The position numbers were made by a program, and so were the translations under genes. A stretch of DNA of 64,000 bases, from contig JAGMUV010000008.1 in the NCBI GenBank assembly GCA_020744425.1, positions 1,116,001 to 1,180,000 on the forward strand, written 5' to 3'. This DNA is from Dactylonectria macrodidyma. Taxonomy: Eukaryota; Ascomycota; Sordariomycetes; Hypocreales; Nectriaceae. The notes beneath the pieces were generated by a model. It did no database searches, was not told the origin of the DNA, and saw only the letters and a program-made list of their open reading frames with translations. Positions within the stretch are counted from its first letter, which is position 1, and each line of letters begins with the position of its first letter. Shown here one piece after another: positions 26,749-37,220 of this stretch.

Positions 26749-28619
26749 TCAATCAGTCTTCCTGTAATCTTCCTCTCCGGTGAAATCCCACGTCGGCTCG
26801 TCTGATCCGTTAGGTCTACTGGCCCTCTTGAACCCAATATCCAAACCATTAACCTCGACAACAGGCAACACAGCCTCCACGTCGGCCTTATACGCAGATG
26901 AATACCACGTATCTAGCAGCCGCTTCGCAGTAAACACCTCCGGGCTCGTCACCCGCAACCGCTGAAGCGCCGTGCCCGAGATTTGGTCGACACTGTTCCC
27001 GTGATCGAGGCCTAGAAAGTCAGGGCCAATGGCTTCACGTAGCTGGTCTTGCACCTCGTTTGAGTAAATACCCGCCTTGAACAGTAAAAGGTCATACTGT
27101 AGCAGTGATGCCTTTCCGTGCCACGAACCACCTTGAGTAGCTCGGTGATACAAGCCGGCCAACGCGGAGATGGCACCGATGCATCCTGTTCCATAGTCGG
27201 AGATGGGGAAGGGTGGTACGACAGGCTCGTTAAGACCCATGAATCGACCCTGTTCCCACGCAACGCCGCTGACCTAGACGCGGGTGTTAGTATATCATGC
27301 TGCAGGCCACGAGTCAGGGCAACGGATGAGGGATACGTACACAGTCCGCAATCTGCTGCCAGCCAGGTCGACTAGCCCATTCTCCCTCATATCCAAAGCA
27401 GTTCTCGTTCACATATACATATCCTTTACCCCTCTCCTTGGCCCGCTTCGCTAACGCCTCAGCACCATACCCAAGACGCTCCAACGCACCAGGGCGATAC
27501 CCGTCCACGACAACGTCCGCCTCGGCGAGCAGCACCTCGAACTTCTCTCGGCCCTCAAGGGTTTTGAGATCTAGTTCAGCGGCGCGCTTGCCCATGTTGC
27601 CGTCGACCTGGAAGAAGGGCACGTCACTCAGGTTGGGGCTGGTGATTTTCAGCACGTCAGCACCGTATTCGCCCAGGATGCGAGTGACGATGGGGCCGGC
27701 GATGATACGGCAGAGTTCAAGGACTTTGATGCCTTCTAGTGGCCGGCATTTCTGGCCTGCGGGGGTTGGTGATAGGGGAACCTTGGGCGTTTCGGCCTCG
27801 AGGCTTTCGACGGACCAGGGCGATAGCTTAATGTTCGTCTTACCCTATGAGCAAGTATCATTAGCAATCGTTTCATTTGCAAGGATCAAGATGCCACATA
27901 CATGGGGCGTCTTTAAAAAGTCTTCATGCTTGAGCGCTGGCACACCCGCCTGTCGATGCCGAGCATTCATCTCTTCCAACTCTTCCGTGGTGAACTTTTT
28001 GGTGGCGCCCTCAATGACGCGAACAATGTCCTCGTGGCTTTCCAAATCAGGCCTATGCGACTCGAGCCCGATCATGCCAAGCGTTGTTGAGGCTTCGAGA
28101 GATCCATGGATGTGGTAGTACTCCCCTGGTACCTTGGTCTCGTAGAGGTTGGCAGACATGCGTCGGTATGAAATGGACTGCGCTTGGAGCAGGTCGGTAT
28201 CTATCTTCCATTAATATCTATGTTATTTCCGGAACTTAGTACATACCCTTGAGAAGTTTTTTAACGCCAGGGTCAAGCTTTCCCTGGCCTCCCACAGTCG
28301 CTAAATAGGCCTGGCACAAAAACGCCGTCGTCTTTTCCAAATCTACAACAACCTCCCTCTTCTTGGATGCGCCATCCTTGATATCAGCTAGCAGGCAAGC
28401 AAGGCTTCCTTCAATAGCCTTGAGCGCGGCTGCCGTTTCCGTCTCCTTGAACGGAATAGGAAAGTAGGGGAAATCCCGAACGGTTGTAAACTTGACCCTC
28501 GGCACAAGATCCTGGACAGCTGGAGGAAGCGACACGGCGTCGACTTGATTGCATAGCAGCTTCAGGATGCGGCTGGCCTCATCCGTAGCCGAGTACAACT
28601 GGGTTCTGGTGACAGTCAT
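26749..28619 (-). CDS. Family III CoA-transferase (CaiB/BaiF type)
   Basis: Four exons (minus) 28619..28247, 28200..27902, 27844..27341 and 27273..26749 give 566 residues. The family moves CoA between carboxylic acids, or racemises acyl-CoAs. The first 220 residues form an N-terminal half typical of longer fungal members. The CaiB core begins near residue 250 with GIKVLELCRIIAGP, then GEYGADVLKI and GKRAAELDLK, and later the DYGTGCIGAISALAGL stretch. No signal peptide is seen. The gene shares a 627-base divergent promoter with the alpha/beta hydrolase gene and follows the dioxygenase on the same strand, so it could activate a ring-cleavage product as CoA ester. The exact substrate cannot be read from sequence. 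Confidence 0.9.
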
Positions 28620-29246
28620 GTTTTGTTACTTTTGTTTTGAGCAACACTAGCGTGGACCGTGAAGCGGTTTCTGTCCAGGCACTATCTCTTATACAAGGCC
28701 ATCCGGCGCTGCTCCACCACATACAGGTGCAGATATCCGTCCTCTAGTGCCGATTACGTCTGCTGCGGGACCCAGAACTTTTTATCGAGCACAGGATTAG
28801 TTTGCACGCGGGCCGGGTTGCTCCGCACGCGGTGTTTTTGACTGTGTACCGGTATGCTTTCTTGCAATGGCTCACCAGCTGGCCCTCTATCCGAAGGAAA
28901 CCGAGAGGAGGATGTGATGTGGTGCAATGAGATACGAAAGCGTACACCCGGGAGCCGAAGGAAACTCCACTCGAAGCACCCGGTATCCGACAATTTAGCG
29001 TCTGAATTAACGAGTGTGGGTGGATCGGTCCTTAGCCGCACTCCACCATCATCTGCCGTGTCTGAAATACCATTATCCGCCATGCATGGCTGGCCTTGCT
29101 AAGTTGTGTTGTGTGTTGATGTCACCGTTGCTCGCCCCCATTTGAGTGACACTGGTTGCGGCGGCTTGTCTAACATACCCTACAGTGCATCTCACCCGTC
29201 GATTAACAGTCAACGTCGTTCAAACATCCCATCCTCAAATCTCGAA
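28620..29246. promoter_or_regulatory. Bidirectional promoter with a CGG-N6-CCG palindrome
   Basis: This gap separates the divergent CoA-transferase (minus) and hydrolase (plus) genes. A CGG-N6-CCG palindrome lies at 28814-28825. That spacing is used by some fungal binuclear-cluster regulators (Ppr1/UaY type). The Zn2Cys6 gene at 31695 is a candidate to bind it, by inference only. Confidence 0.4.
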
Positions 29247-30220
29247 ATGCCATTCCTCGAGGTCCGAGGGAAACCCCTCTTTGTCATCCACGAGGGGCCT
29301 GAGGATGCTACGACGAAGTTCGTATTCATTCACGGTCTAGGGTCTTCTCACTGTTTCTACACTCCTTTGGTGAATCAATTGGCCCATAAGGGATATTCGT
29401 CCACTGCTTTTGACACTATTGGTACGTCGAGTCTGGTCATTTGTTATAATAATGCCCTACATCCTAACCTGAGGCTTAGGAAGCGGGCTTTCCGAATTGC
29501 GACCTGATCATGAATCTACGAGCATCCACTCAATTGCCCAAGATGTCGAGAGTATCATCCAGCAAACAGGCGCCACTCCGGAGGAGGTGATTGTCGTTGG
29601 CCATTCGATGGGAGCCATTGTGGCCTCAGAACTGGCCGCGAAACTCAAGCTGAAGGGCGCTATCCTCATCGGACCGGTGTTGCCAAAGCCAGCCCTCGCC
29701 GAAATCTTCTCACAACGGATTGAGACTGTGAAGAAATGTAAACTTGCTTATCGTTGAAGCTGTGAACGGATTTGAAGGCTGACATCAATATCAGCCGGAA
29801 TGGAAGCCATGGCCAACATCATCCCCTCTGCTGCAACGGGGTCTAAGTCAACGTCTACACAGCAGGCATTTATCCGATCACTCCTTTTATCGCAGAAACC
29901 AGAGGGATACAATTCACTCTGCCGCGCGATAGCGGAAGCTGGTCGTCCAAGCTACTCCTCTGCCCAATGCCCACTTCTCATCATCGCGGGTGAAGAAGAC
30001 AAAACCAGCCCCGTTGCAGATGCTCAGATCATATTTAACGAGTAAGTCTTTGGTAGTGATTAATGTTTACGCAACTAATCTCTTAATTTTTAGATGGGGA
30101 TCAAAGGACGAGGACAAGTCCCGACAAGTGCTAGAAGGAGTTGGGCATTGGCACTGCATAGAGGCTTCCGACGAAGTTGGTGCAAGGATTCTAGATTTTG
30201 TGTCTGGACATATCGAGTAG
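29247..30220 (+). CDS. Alpha/beta hydrolase, 268 residues
   Basis: Four exons 29247..29421, 29480..29737, 29795..30041 and 30094..30220 join in frame. The fold elements are in order: oxyanion HGLGSS near residue 29, nucleophile Ser101 in GHSMG, acid in GEEDKTSP near 210, and His in GVGHWH near 246. Length and layout resemble enol-lactone hydrolases and related small esterases (3-oxoadipate enol-lactonase-like), but the family is too broad to name the substrate. There is no signal peptide. It is divergent from the CoA-transferase and next to a SnoaL-like gene. In a ring-cleavage cluster a lactone or ester hydrolase would fit, which is inference from neighbours. Confidence 0.9.
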
Positions 30221-30371
30221 TGTAATGCAATGCGTCTTCCGACATCCTTAAATCTACGAAAAATAGACACTCCTTTTGGCATGGTGCCAGCGGCTTGCCC
30301 TTGAAGGAGCGGACAGTTAGTCACATAGTAATTTAATGCCTCTATCTCCTGGCACTTCCATCTGGGAACGG

Positions 30372-30919
30372 CTATTTCTTGGCAGCCATGGCCCCAGTAT
30401 CCTAGACGGTTAGTATAGAACAGTGATTGAAGGGTACTACAGCAAAGAAGCCACTTACAAGGAAAACTTGGTAGAAGCTCATCCGATATTCTCCATCCCT
30501 CTCATCTTTGACCAGCTGCGCCCGTGCCGCCCAGTCAACGTCCACGGTTGATCCACTTCGCATCCCAAGCTCAACAGATCCATAGATCATGACCTCAGTG
30601 GCATCGTTTCCAAATGGAAATATCTTTTGCAGGGTGTGTTTCCGAGATGCAACGCTCGTCCACATGCCTTCCCTCAGGGCTGTTATTTCTACGAGATATG
30701 TCAGTGCATTCTCGCGATGTTAAGATGGACGAGAAACTGACCTTGAGTGCCTTTGCTGGACTTCGAGGCGAGGATAAAGGTGGCATCGCTGGTGAACAAG
30801 TTCACATATTTGTCCGTCAGGCCAGGAGTGTCGCTTATTTCGTAGAATTTACGAAAATAAGCGTCCACTTCGGGGTGGATCCGCAAGTCGGTAGGATAAG
30901 CAGCTTCGTATTGAGACAT
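30372..30919 (-). CDS. SnoaL/NTF2-like protein, 145 residues
   Basis: Three exons (minus) 30919..30742, 30688..30459 and 30401..30372 give 145 residues. The last exon codes only nine residues plus stop. The N-terminal helix with VDAYFRKFYEISD, then LFTSDATFI and the later strand-rich half, follow the cone-shaped NTF2-like fold used by SnoaL-type cyclases, dehydratases and many small binding proteins. No catalytic set can be named. It lies convergent to the hydrolase and divergent from the Zn2Cys6 regulator, with an everted CCG-N6-CGG site at 31044-31055 in its upstream region. It is likely part of the same cluster. Confidence 0.8.
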
Positions 30920-31694
30920 GGTGTACAGTTGGTCTGATCGAGTGTTTTGGGTTGGAGGGATTCAAACGAGACTTATTAAAGCAGTTGTAGGAATGTAGAT
31001 GTGAAGAAACATCAAGCAGTGACGCACGCCTGTGGGGGTTTAGCCGATACTTCGGCAAGAGGGTGGCAGGAATCTCCGCCTAGCACAAACTTATATATAT
31101 TATGTTTTAAGAAGCCACTTGCGTTGCTTTGAATATATATTTCATGTAGATTTCACGACATTAACTTCAATATACGACACTTCTTATGTACAATTTGATT
31201 CATTAGCTGCTAGGAATACCATAGCTCTCATCATTTGGTGCGTCATTGCTGTCCTTATGTTTCTCGTCTCCCAAGGTCGGATACCGGGTAGGTGGCCTTG
31301 AGGCGTGTGGAGATGGATTCGAAGGTTGAACCAATGACAACGGGCTTAGTTCATCAAAAGAGGGGCAGGACTTGTTCGGCAATTCGGGTCGGGAGTACTT
31401 GTACCCAAAATCCTGCATTTGGTCACTGCGCCTCTTCGTGCGGAACTTGGAAACACCACTCATGGTTCTTTAGTTTTTGTTCCCCGTTTTGTTGTAAGTT
31501 TCTCCTTTGTGCTCTCACAAGGGGCGTTTTCCGACGTCGCTTACTGTTGCTCCACCGTGATTGAGGAGTGGATGCAACCTTGAGACACCTAGGGTTGGTA
31601 AGACTTGGGACTGTGACTAATTTCGGGAACCAGGTGTTGCATCAAAGGCCTTGCCATCACGGGTTGATGAGCCACGGGCCTTTCGATCCCGAAA
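30920..31694. promoter_or_regulatory. Divergent promoter of the SnoaL-like and Zn2Cys6 genes
   Basis: No gene is supported. An everted palindrome CCG-N6-CGG lies at 31044-31055. A run of ATATAT at about 31093 is AT-rich and lies on the SnoaL side. Confidence 0.4.
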
Positions 31695-33887
31695 ATGCCA
31701 ACTAAAAGAGTCCGAGATGGTGAGCGCAAACGATGTAGCTCCGCATGCGAGAACTGCAAGAATAGAAAGCAACGATGCGACGGAACCAGACCTTGCCGTC
31801 GCTGCGTCAAGCGAGGACTCGGCCGAGACTGCCAGTCTTCGACAACCCGATTCCCGCTGTTGGCTTCCTCGCTGCCGAGCCCGGATCCGGACTTCCGTCT
31901 AGGGCAGCTCCCGACAGCTCCGACTCCGACTGCGACTCCGACAGCCCCGGGGTACGGCCCGGCCCCGGAGCGGATGAGTCCCAGGTCGGCCGCCGGGCCT
32001 TCGCCAGCTCATAATGTCGTCGACCCGGCCTTGACGTCGCCCGCCGCGCCGCCTAGCGATGGCGCATCTATATCGTCGCAGCTGCTGTCTAGCGGCATGA
32101 CAAAGGTGCCCCAGATGTCTCGGCTTGTCAAAACCAAAGTGGCTCATGTGTTTGTCGGAGATTCGGCAACCCTGTCGTTTCTCCAAAACATTCGCCGTAT
32201 CGTCAGGAAATGCCTAGGTAGCTGTCCCTTTGTGGATGATCCCCTGCGCCATCTGATTGTCGAGTCTTCGCCTGACACGCGCCGCGGATGGATTCTATCG
32301 AGCGCCCAGAATCCGCCCAAGAAGCAGACTCCAGAAGAGGTCCAATATCTTCAGCGATGGTATATGCAGTCTGCAAATTGCGTCTTGTTGTTGTTCGATC
32401 AAGACGAGCTTCAACGCGACATGGATGCTTGGCAGAAGGACGATCTGGCGAGTCCTGTTTATTATCTGGTCCTTGCGATAGGAGCTCAAACTGGCCCTGA
32501 AGATCAGGACAATCTAGCCGAAGAATTCTTCAACTATGGCCGTTATCTCACCGTCGAGACACTTATGGAGGATCCAGATATCCCGACCATCCAAGCCTTT
32601 GCCCTCATCACAATGTATCTACTGGGCGCATCAAGACGAAACTCTGCGTTTATGTACTTGGGCCTCGGTGTCCGAGCCGCATATTCCCTAGGACTTCACC
32701 GCAAGGATGTATCTGCCCTGTTTCCTCCCACAGAATGTCGAGTACGAGAGCGGTTATGGAAAGCCATCCGGATCTTGGATCTCTTCATGAGCGCTTCCCT
32801 GGGACGTCCGCCGTCGACTTCAGAAACAAGAGACACTGCCGCCAAGGAAGACTACTCAGCGTGCAACGACCTCTCCATGATATTCGAGACGGTTCTGTCG
32901 GATATATACGCCAAGAGGACGATATCGACTGAGGTCATAGAGAGAATCACTCAGCACCACCGACGTTGGGCAGCAGAATCACATGAGGGCTTCGAGGTCG
33001 ACGGTATCCACCCCGGCGACTTGATCGAGAACTCGGACGGCACAAAACAGCCCAACATGGGTCTCCTTCACCTCAAGCAAACGGCGTACTGGACAATCAT
33101 CCTCGTATCACTTCCTTTTCTACTAAAAGACGTTTCCGCGCACGTCGACTCTAATCCTCATTCCATGACCGGCCAACACAAGCCCGGAGCTTCGTCCTCC
33201 AACCAGGTCCTCGTCTACTCATGTCTTGAAGCGGCCATACAGACTGTCGATCTCTTACAAACTGTTTTAACGGCCGAACTGATACCCAAGAGATTGCCGT
33301 TCCTAATCAACTCGGTGTTTGTCTCAGGACTAGTCTTGGGAGTTGCACTATTTGGCGACTTTGACACATCTTTTCCACTGGAACGGAGCTTACGACTAGC
33401 AAAGAACATTCTCCACCGCTTCTCCATCCATGACCCAGTGGCAAAACGACATCTGCTGATTCTCGAGCACATGCAGAAAGCCTGCGACATGTACATCGAA
33501 ATGCGAGCGCGATGGAAGATGGAACGCCAAAGTAATCTCGTCGGCGGGTTATTTGGCAGCATCCAAAGCGTTGGCGTACCAAGGGAGGCAAACGAGCACC
33601 AAGGCTCGAGGCAAGCAGAAGACACTATATCTACGAGCCCAAGAACGATTACGAGATCTTCTGCGCCGGGGCTACAAACACCAGGCGTAGACGGTGGCCC
33701 TGGGGTTGGACAACCAGAGGAACTTACACACGGATTTTCCGACTTGATACCTGCAATATCACCGAGTCTGCTATGGTTTGACACGTTTGGTGAGACTATG
33801 CCACTTTATCCTACCGTTGATGCGGGCATGGTGGAAATGGAACCAGACGTCAGGGCGCAATTAAACTACAACGAATTCATTTTATAG
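31695..33887 (+). CDS. Zn2Cys6 fungal-specific transcription factor, 730 residues
   Basis: One uninterrupted exon. The DNA-binding binuclear zinc cluster is at residues 18-46: Cys18, Cys21, Cys28, Cys34, Cys37 and Cys46, with the canonical spacing C-x2-C-x6-C-x5-C-x2-C-x8-C. A proline- and serine-rich linker (about 50-130) follows. The fungal-specific TF middle-homology domain occupies about 180-480 (YYLVLAIGAQ, RNSAFMYLGLGVRAAYSLGLHR, RERLWKAI). The acidic, hydrophobic C-terminus could be the activation part. It acts in the nucleus. Lying beside the dioxygenase, CoA-transferase and hydrolase genes, it is the natural candidate for their pathway-specific regulator, but that is inferred from position. 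Confidence 0.95.
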   Translation: MPTKRVRDGERKRCSSACENCKNRKQRCDGTRPCRRCVKRGLGRDCQSSTTRFPLLASSLPSPDPDFRLGQLPTAPTPTATPTAPGYGPAPERMSPRSAAGPSPAHNVVDPALTSPAAPPSDGASISSQLLSSGMTKVPQMSRLVKTKVAHVFVGDSATLSFLQNIRRIVRKCLGSCPFVDDPLRHLIVESSPDTRRGWILSSAQNPPKKQTPEEVQYLQRWYMQSANCVLLLFDQDELQRDMDAWQKDDLASPVYYLVLAIGAQTGPEDQDNLAEEFFNYGRYLTVETLMEDPDIPTIQAFALITMYLLGASRRNSAFMYLGLGVRAAYSLGLHRKDVSALFPPTECRVRERLWKAIRILDLFMSASLGRPPSTSETRDTAAKEDYSACNDLSMIFETVLSDIYAKRTISTEVIERITQHHRRWAAESHEGFEVDGIHPGDLIENSDGTKQPNMGLLHLKQTAYWTIILVSLPFLLKDVSAHVDSNPHSMTGQHKPGASSSNQVLVYSCLEAAIQTVDLLQTVLTAELIPKRLPFLINSVFVSGLVLGVALFGDFDTSFPLERSLRLAKNILHRFSIHDPVAKRHLLILEHMQKACDMYIEMRARWKMERQSNLVGGLFGSIQSVGVPREANEHQGSRQAEDTISTSPRTITRSSAPGLQTPGVDGGPGVGQPEELTHGFSDLIPAISPSLLWFDTFGETMPLYPTVDAGMVEMEPDVRAQLNYNEFIL

Positions 33888-34917
33888 CGAGGAGAACCTC
33901 ATAATAAAGCAATGCCCACTCAAAATAACTGAAGTCTCCTACTATGTCATATGTACCTCCCTGCCCTAACTAACAATTTCCAATGCTTTGGTGAACTCCC
34001 CCCCAAAAAAGGGTCTAGATCTTGGGAGAGGCTCAATCACCGCGAGGAATAAAGCCCAATGACGATGAGCTCTTCACATTCCAACCTGCCTCCCATAACA
34101 TGTCAACGTAATGACCATGTAGTATGACTTAAATTATATTTGATACATCTTATTTTATGATTGTAATTTTTTTAAAAAAAAAATAAATATCTCTTTATTT
34201 TATTTTCTTATTTATCTTTAAATTCTTAAAAATGCAGCTTAATAACTATCTTAAGAGATCATAAGGGTTTTTAAAACCAACCTCGGGAAGAGGTTAGTAG
34301 GCGGCTTGTCTCATCATGCCAACGAGAATGAGCCCCAGCCACGTAGTGTTATAGCTTAAATTCATTGCCCCTGTCCTCGACTATTGCTCCTCACTACTAG
34401 CAAGCCCGGAATAAAGTTCTCCTGCCAAACGATTCAGTAAATGAGACCCACTCATAAGCGAAGCCCCTGTAGCTCGTCAATGGCAGCACAAACAGCTAAG
34501 ATCATCTCAGGACTGGGCTCCTGGGACAATTCTTGGCCATCCGAACCACGGTACGTACCTCAATAAAAATAGCGAAGACTAGTGATTGTTAGTATGCAGA
34601 AGCAGAAAAAGACTGGGAAAAGCCTGTCAGGTAACTAACCTGACAAAGAGCAGCTAGTAAGGCTGTTGGAGGAGGGGTAACCATGTTCAAGCGGGAGGGG
34701 AGGCATTTCCGTCGGGAACGGCGTCGACACCGACACCGAGAGGCAGGGACTTGGGCTGCATAGCTAAATATAAAAGTCTCAAGACATAGCCACGAATCTC
34801 TGTCCCCTCTGCCTCTTTTCAATCCCGACATAGTAAAGCCCTTTTATGACATCTCCTGGCGACAATTAAGCCCTACAAAAGCCTCCAGTCACCTCAAAGG
34901 GCGCCAGTGCAAGAACA
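33888..34917. other. Intergenic with AT-rich block
   Basis: No gene is supported. About 34120-34250 is extremely AT-rich, with a run of T then A near 34165-34185, like a decayed repeat. Confidence 0.5.
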
Positions 34918-36015
34918 ATGGCAGCCTCAACAACGGCTGTTCCTCACAAAGTGAGGGGTGTGATGAAGTCAAGCGACCCCCTGCCTCTTACCGTTGAAGG
35001 ACTCACCGCCTCCTGGTTCACCAAAATTCTGAGCAAGCCAGTCAAGGATGCAACAGTTGTTGAAGCCATTCACGGCACAGCATCCAAGATCCTCATTGCG
35101 CTGACCTTTGAGGAATCTGACGATTCCCCGACCAGAGTTTGCGTCAAGGGTGGCTTCAACCCAAACCTGACAAGCCTTCCCTTCATGCTTTCCGTTTACC
35201 GACTGGAGGCCGAGTTTTACTACTACGTCGCCCCCACGATCAAAATGCCTCTCCCTCCAACTATATACGCTGGTACAGATACCGTGACTGGGCAGGGTAT
35301 CGTTGTACTGGCCGACCTTAAAGCTCGAGGGTACACCTTCGGAAATCCCCTCGAGCCTTGGTCTGTCAATCGCGTATGGGCAAGTGTCGAGCAGCTGGCT
35401 ACTCTACACGCCAGTACCTGGGGTAGCAAACCCGAGGACTTTCCGTGGGCCAGCGAAACGGTTTCATTGAGAGACGCCGTATTGGGCCTGGTGAGCCCAG
35501 GTGAATGGGACAAGCGGTTCGCCGGAGACGCGAAACCTCCAGTGCCGGATTACATGGTAGACCGCGAGCGGATCACCGCAACGTTTCAGGCGCTTTGGAA
35601 GCCATCCAACTCGAGGCTCAACTGCCTCGTCCACGGCGACGCGCATATTGGCAACACTTTCATTTCGCCGGCTGGAGAGCCTGGGTTCCTGGACTGGCAG
35701 GTGATCCATACTGGGTCGGCTATGCACGACGTTGCCTACTTTATCATCGGCTCGCTCACCATTGAGGACCGCAGGAAGCATGACAAGGAGCTCCTCCAGC
35801 ATTATCTAGACGTCCTGCATCATGGAGGAGCACCCGAGCTTCAACTGGACGAGGTTTGGGACGAGTACCGAAAGCACACTTTCCATGGGTTTGCGTGGTC
35901 TCTCGCAGGGCCGATGATGCAGTCCCGCGAGATTGTTGATGCCATGACGGAACGCCACTGCACGGCCATTGTGGATCATAAGAGTATAGAGCTGCTGGAA
36001 GGGCTTGAGGAGTAA
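34918..36015 (+). CDS. APH/EcK-family small-molecule kinase-like protein
   Basis: Single exon, 365 residues, intact. The family has the protein-kinase-like fold and phosphorylates small molecules (aminoglycosides, choline, ecdysteroids) in various organisms. The catalytic loop is visible as CLVHGDAHIGNTF around residue 240, with the catalytic Asp and the metal-binding Asn. The metal-binding Asp of the following strand is in GFLDWQ near 260. A Lys in VCVKGGF near 76 is placed for ATP binding. No signal peptide is seen. The substrate is unknown. It lies downstream of the regulator of the putative catabolic cluster and could be part of it or independent. Confidence 0.85.
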   Translation: MAASTTAVPHKVRGVMKSSDPLPLTVEGLTASWFTKILSKPVKDATVVEAIHGTASKILIALTFEESDDSPTRVCVKGGFNPNLTSLPFMLSVYRLEAEFYYYVAPTIKMPLPPTIYAGTDTVTGQGIVVLADLKARGYTFGNPLEPWSVNRVWASVEQLATLHASTWGSKPEDFPWASETVSLRDAVLGLVSPGEWDKRFAGDAKPPVPDYMVDRERITATFQALWKPSNSRLNCLVHGDAHIGNTFISPAGEPGFLDWQVIHTGSAMHDVAYFIIGSLTIEDRRKHDKELLQHYLDVLHHGGAPELQLDEVWDEYRKHTFHGFAWSLAGPMMQSREIVDAMTERHCTAIVDHKSIELLEGLEE

Positions 36016-36337
36016 ATGGGGTTGAAGCAAGGTAGTCTCCAAGCAGTCGTTTTGGCCGTCGTTCCTTGCAGCCCTCCAATGTCGTACAATCAAGCCTGAT
36101 CTGCAAGTAGAAATTGATAAACATTAGGAATGACTATTAGGTCCTAGTGCTTTTATAATATTTCCCTTAGCCTATCAAAGTGGAAGATAGCTCTAGAGGT
36201 TGTCTTATATGGTAATTCGACCGTCAAGCAAGCAAGGTTGGAGTAAACGAAAGAATCGGTCCTGTGAAGAGAAAGTGTTGCGAACTTTGGTCTCTGGACT
36301 CTGTATGTACATGCAGTATGTACATACATAAGCCGCC
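36016..36337. other. Intergenic with short TATGTACAT repeats
   Basis: No gene is seen. TATGTACAT recurs around 36303-36328. Confidence 0.4.
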
Positions 36338-36650
36338 ATGATTGCAAGAAACAAGGTGGTCAAGTTGCCACCGATGAGTTTTCACGAAGCCAAGGTCCTA
36401 GAGGAGGACTACCCCTCTCGACTCAACTCACAGCGCGTTCTTGCAGGAGCATACCAAGCCAACGGGCAAGTCAAGGAGGCAGTCGAGCTACTACAGCATG
36501 TGCTAGCGATACGGGAGATAGTATTAGCGGAGGGCCACCCTGATCGACTCACCTAACAGCACGAGCTTGCACGAGCATACTTGGCCAACGGGAGGACACC
36601 CTATTGGACCTTTCTGGCTTTGCCTATCACTAATTATGCACCTGAATAGC
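36338..36650 (+). pseudogene. TPR-repeat relic of a fungal NLR
   Basis: The frame reads two units of the tetratricopeptide repeat type found in tandem at the C-terminus of fungal NB-ARC/TPR proteins: SQRVLAGAYQANGQ, then AVELLQHVLAIRE, then EGHPDRLT, then, after an in-frame TAA at 36554-36556, QHELARAYLANGR. Reading through the stop, the repeat register is preserved, so the stop replaces a sense codon (Ser or Ala in such repeats). No NTPase or N-terminal part is nearby. This is the tail of a lost NLR gene. Confidence 0.75.
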
Positions 36651-37220
36651 TACTCTGATCCCTCAGCAGATGAGTCATGAGTGCTTCCCACGTGTTGGTC
36701 CTTTCCCCGCTCTTGGAACGTTGCTGGCGTTCTTCTAATAGCCAGAGGATAGGCTCTCTCCCATGCAATAGGCGATAGCAGCCTTAGATTTGGGGTCGGC
36801 GGCGCTGACGAGCGTTTTTGTGATTGTAGTAGTCATGTTGGTGCGTACGAGAGAGTGTAAGGAAGGAAAGGGGTCAGGGACCGGCTACCCCAAGCAGCTA
36901 CCTTTATATTAGTCTCGATTTAAGTTTTACACCCTGAAAAGCTAGAAATGCCTGATCTTGGCCATGGTATTAGGTTTTTGAGATGCTTAAATCGTGTGTA
37001 AAAAAAAAGGGTTGTTTTGATATCGTCGACGCATGCCTTATGGAACCACATAAGTTAGTCCTGTCGTTTCCTCCATCTCATTCTGCATGTTAGAGATGTG
37101 TAGGCTACGTGGGAATCCGATTGGGCAAATGACGACTCTTAACCTGTAAGACACACCAAGTCAAGCATGTTCAGTAAGGTGGACTGCCTTCGTTCAGATC
37201 CCAGAAATTTCGAAATGTTT
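36651..37220. other. Intergenic, no gene seen
   Basis: This lies between the TPR relic and the 3' end of the HeLo gene. There is an A-run near 37001-37008. Confidence 0.4.

Noticed and set aside
31775..32186. Alternative-frame ORFs over the Zn2Cys6 gene
   Set aside because: They overlap the Pro/Ser-rich linker of the transcription factor and have no recognisable domain.
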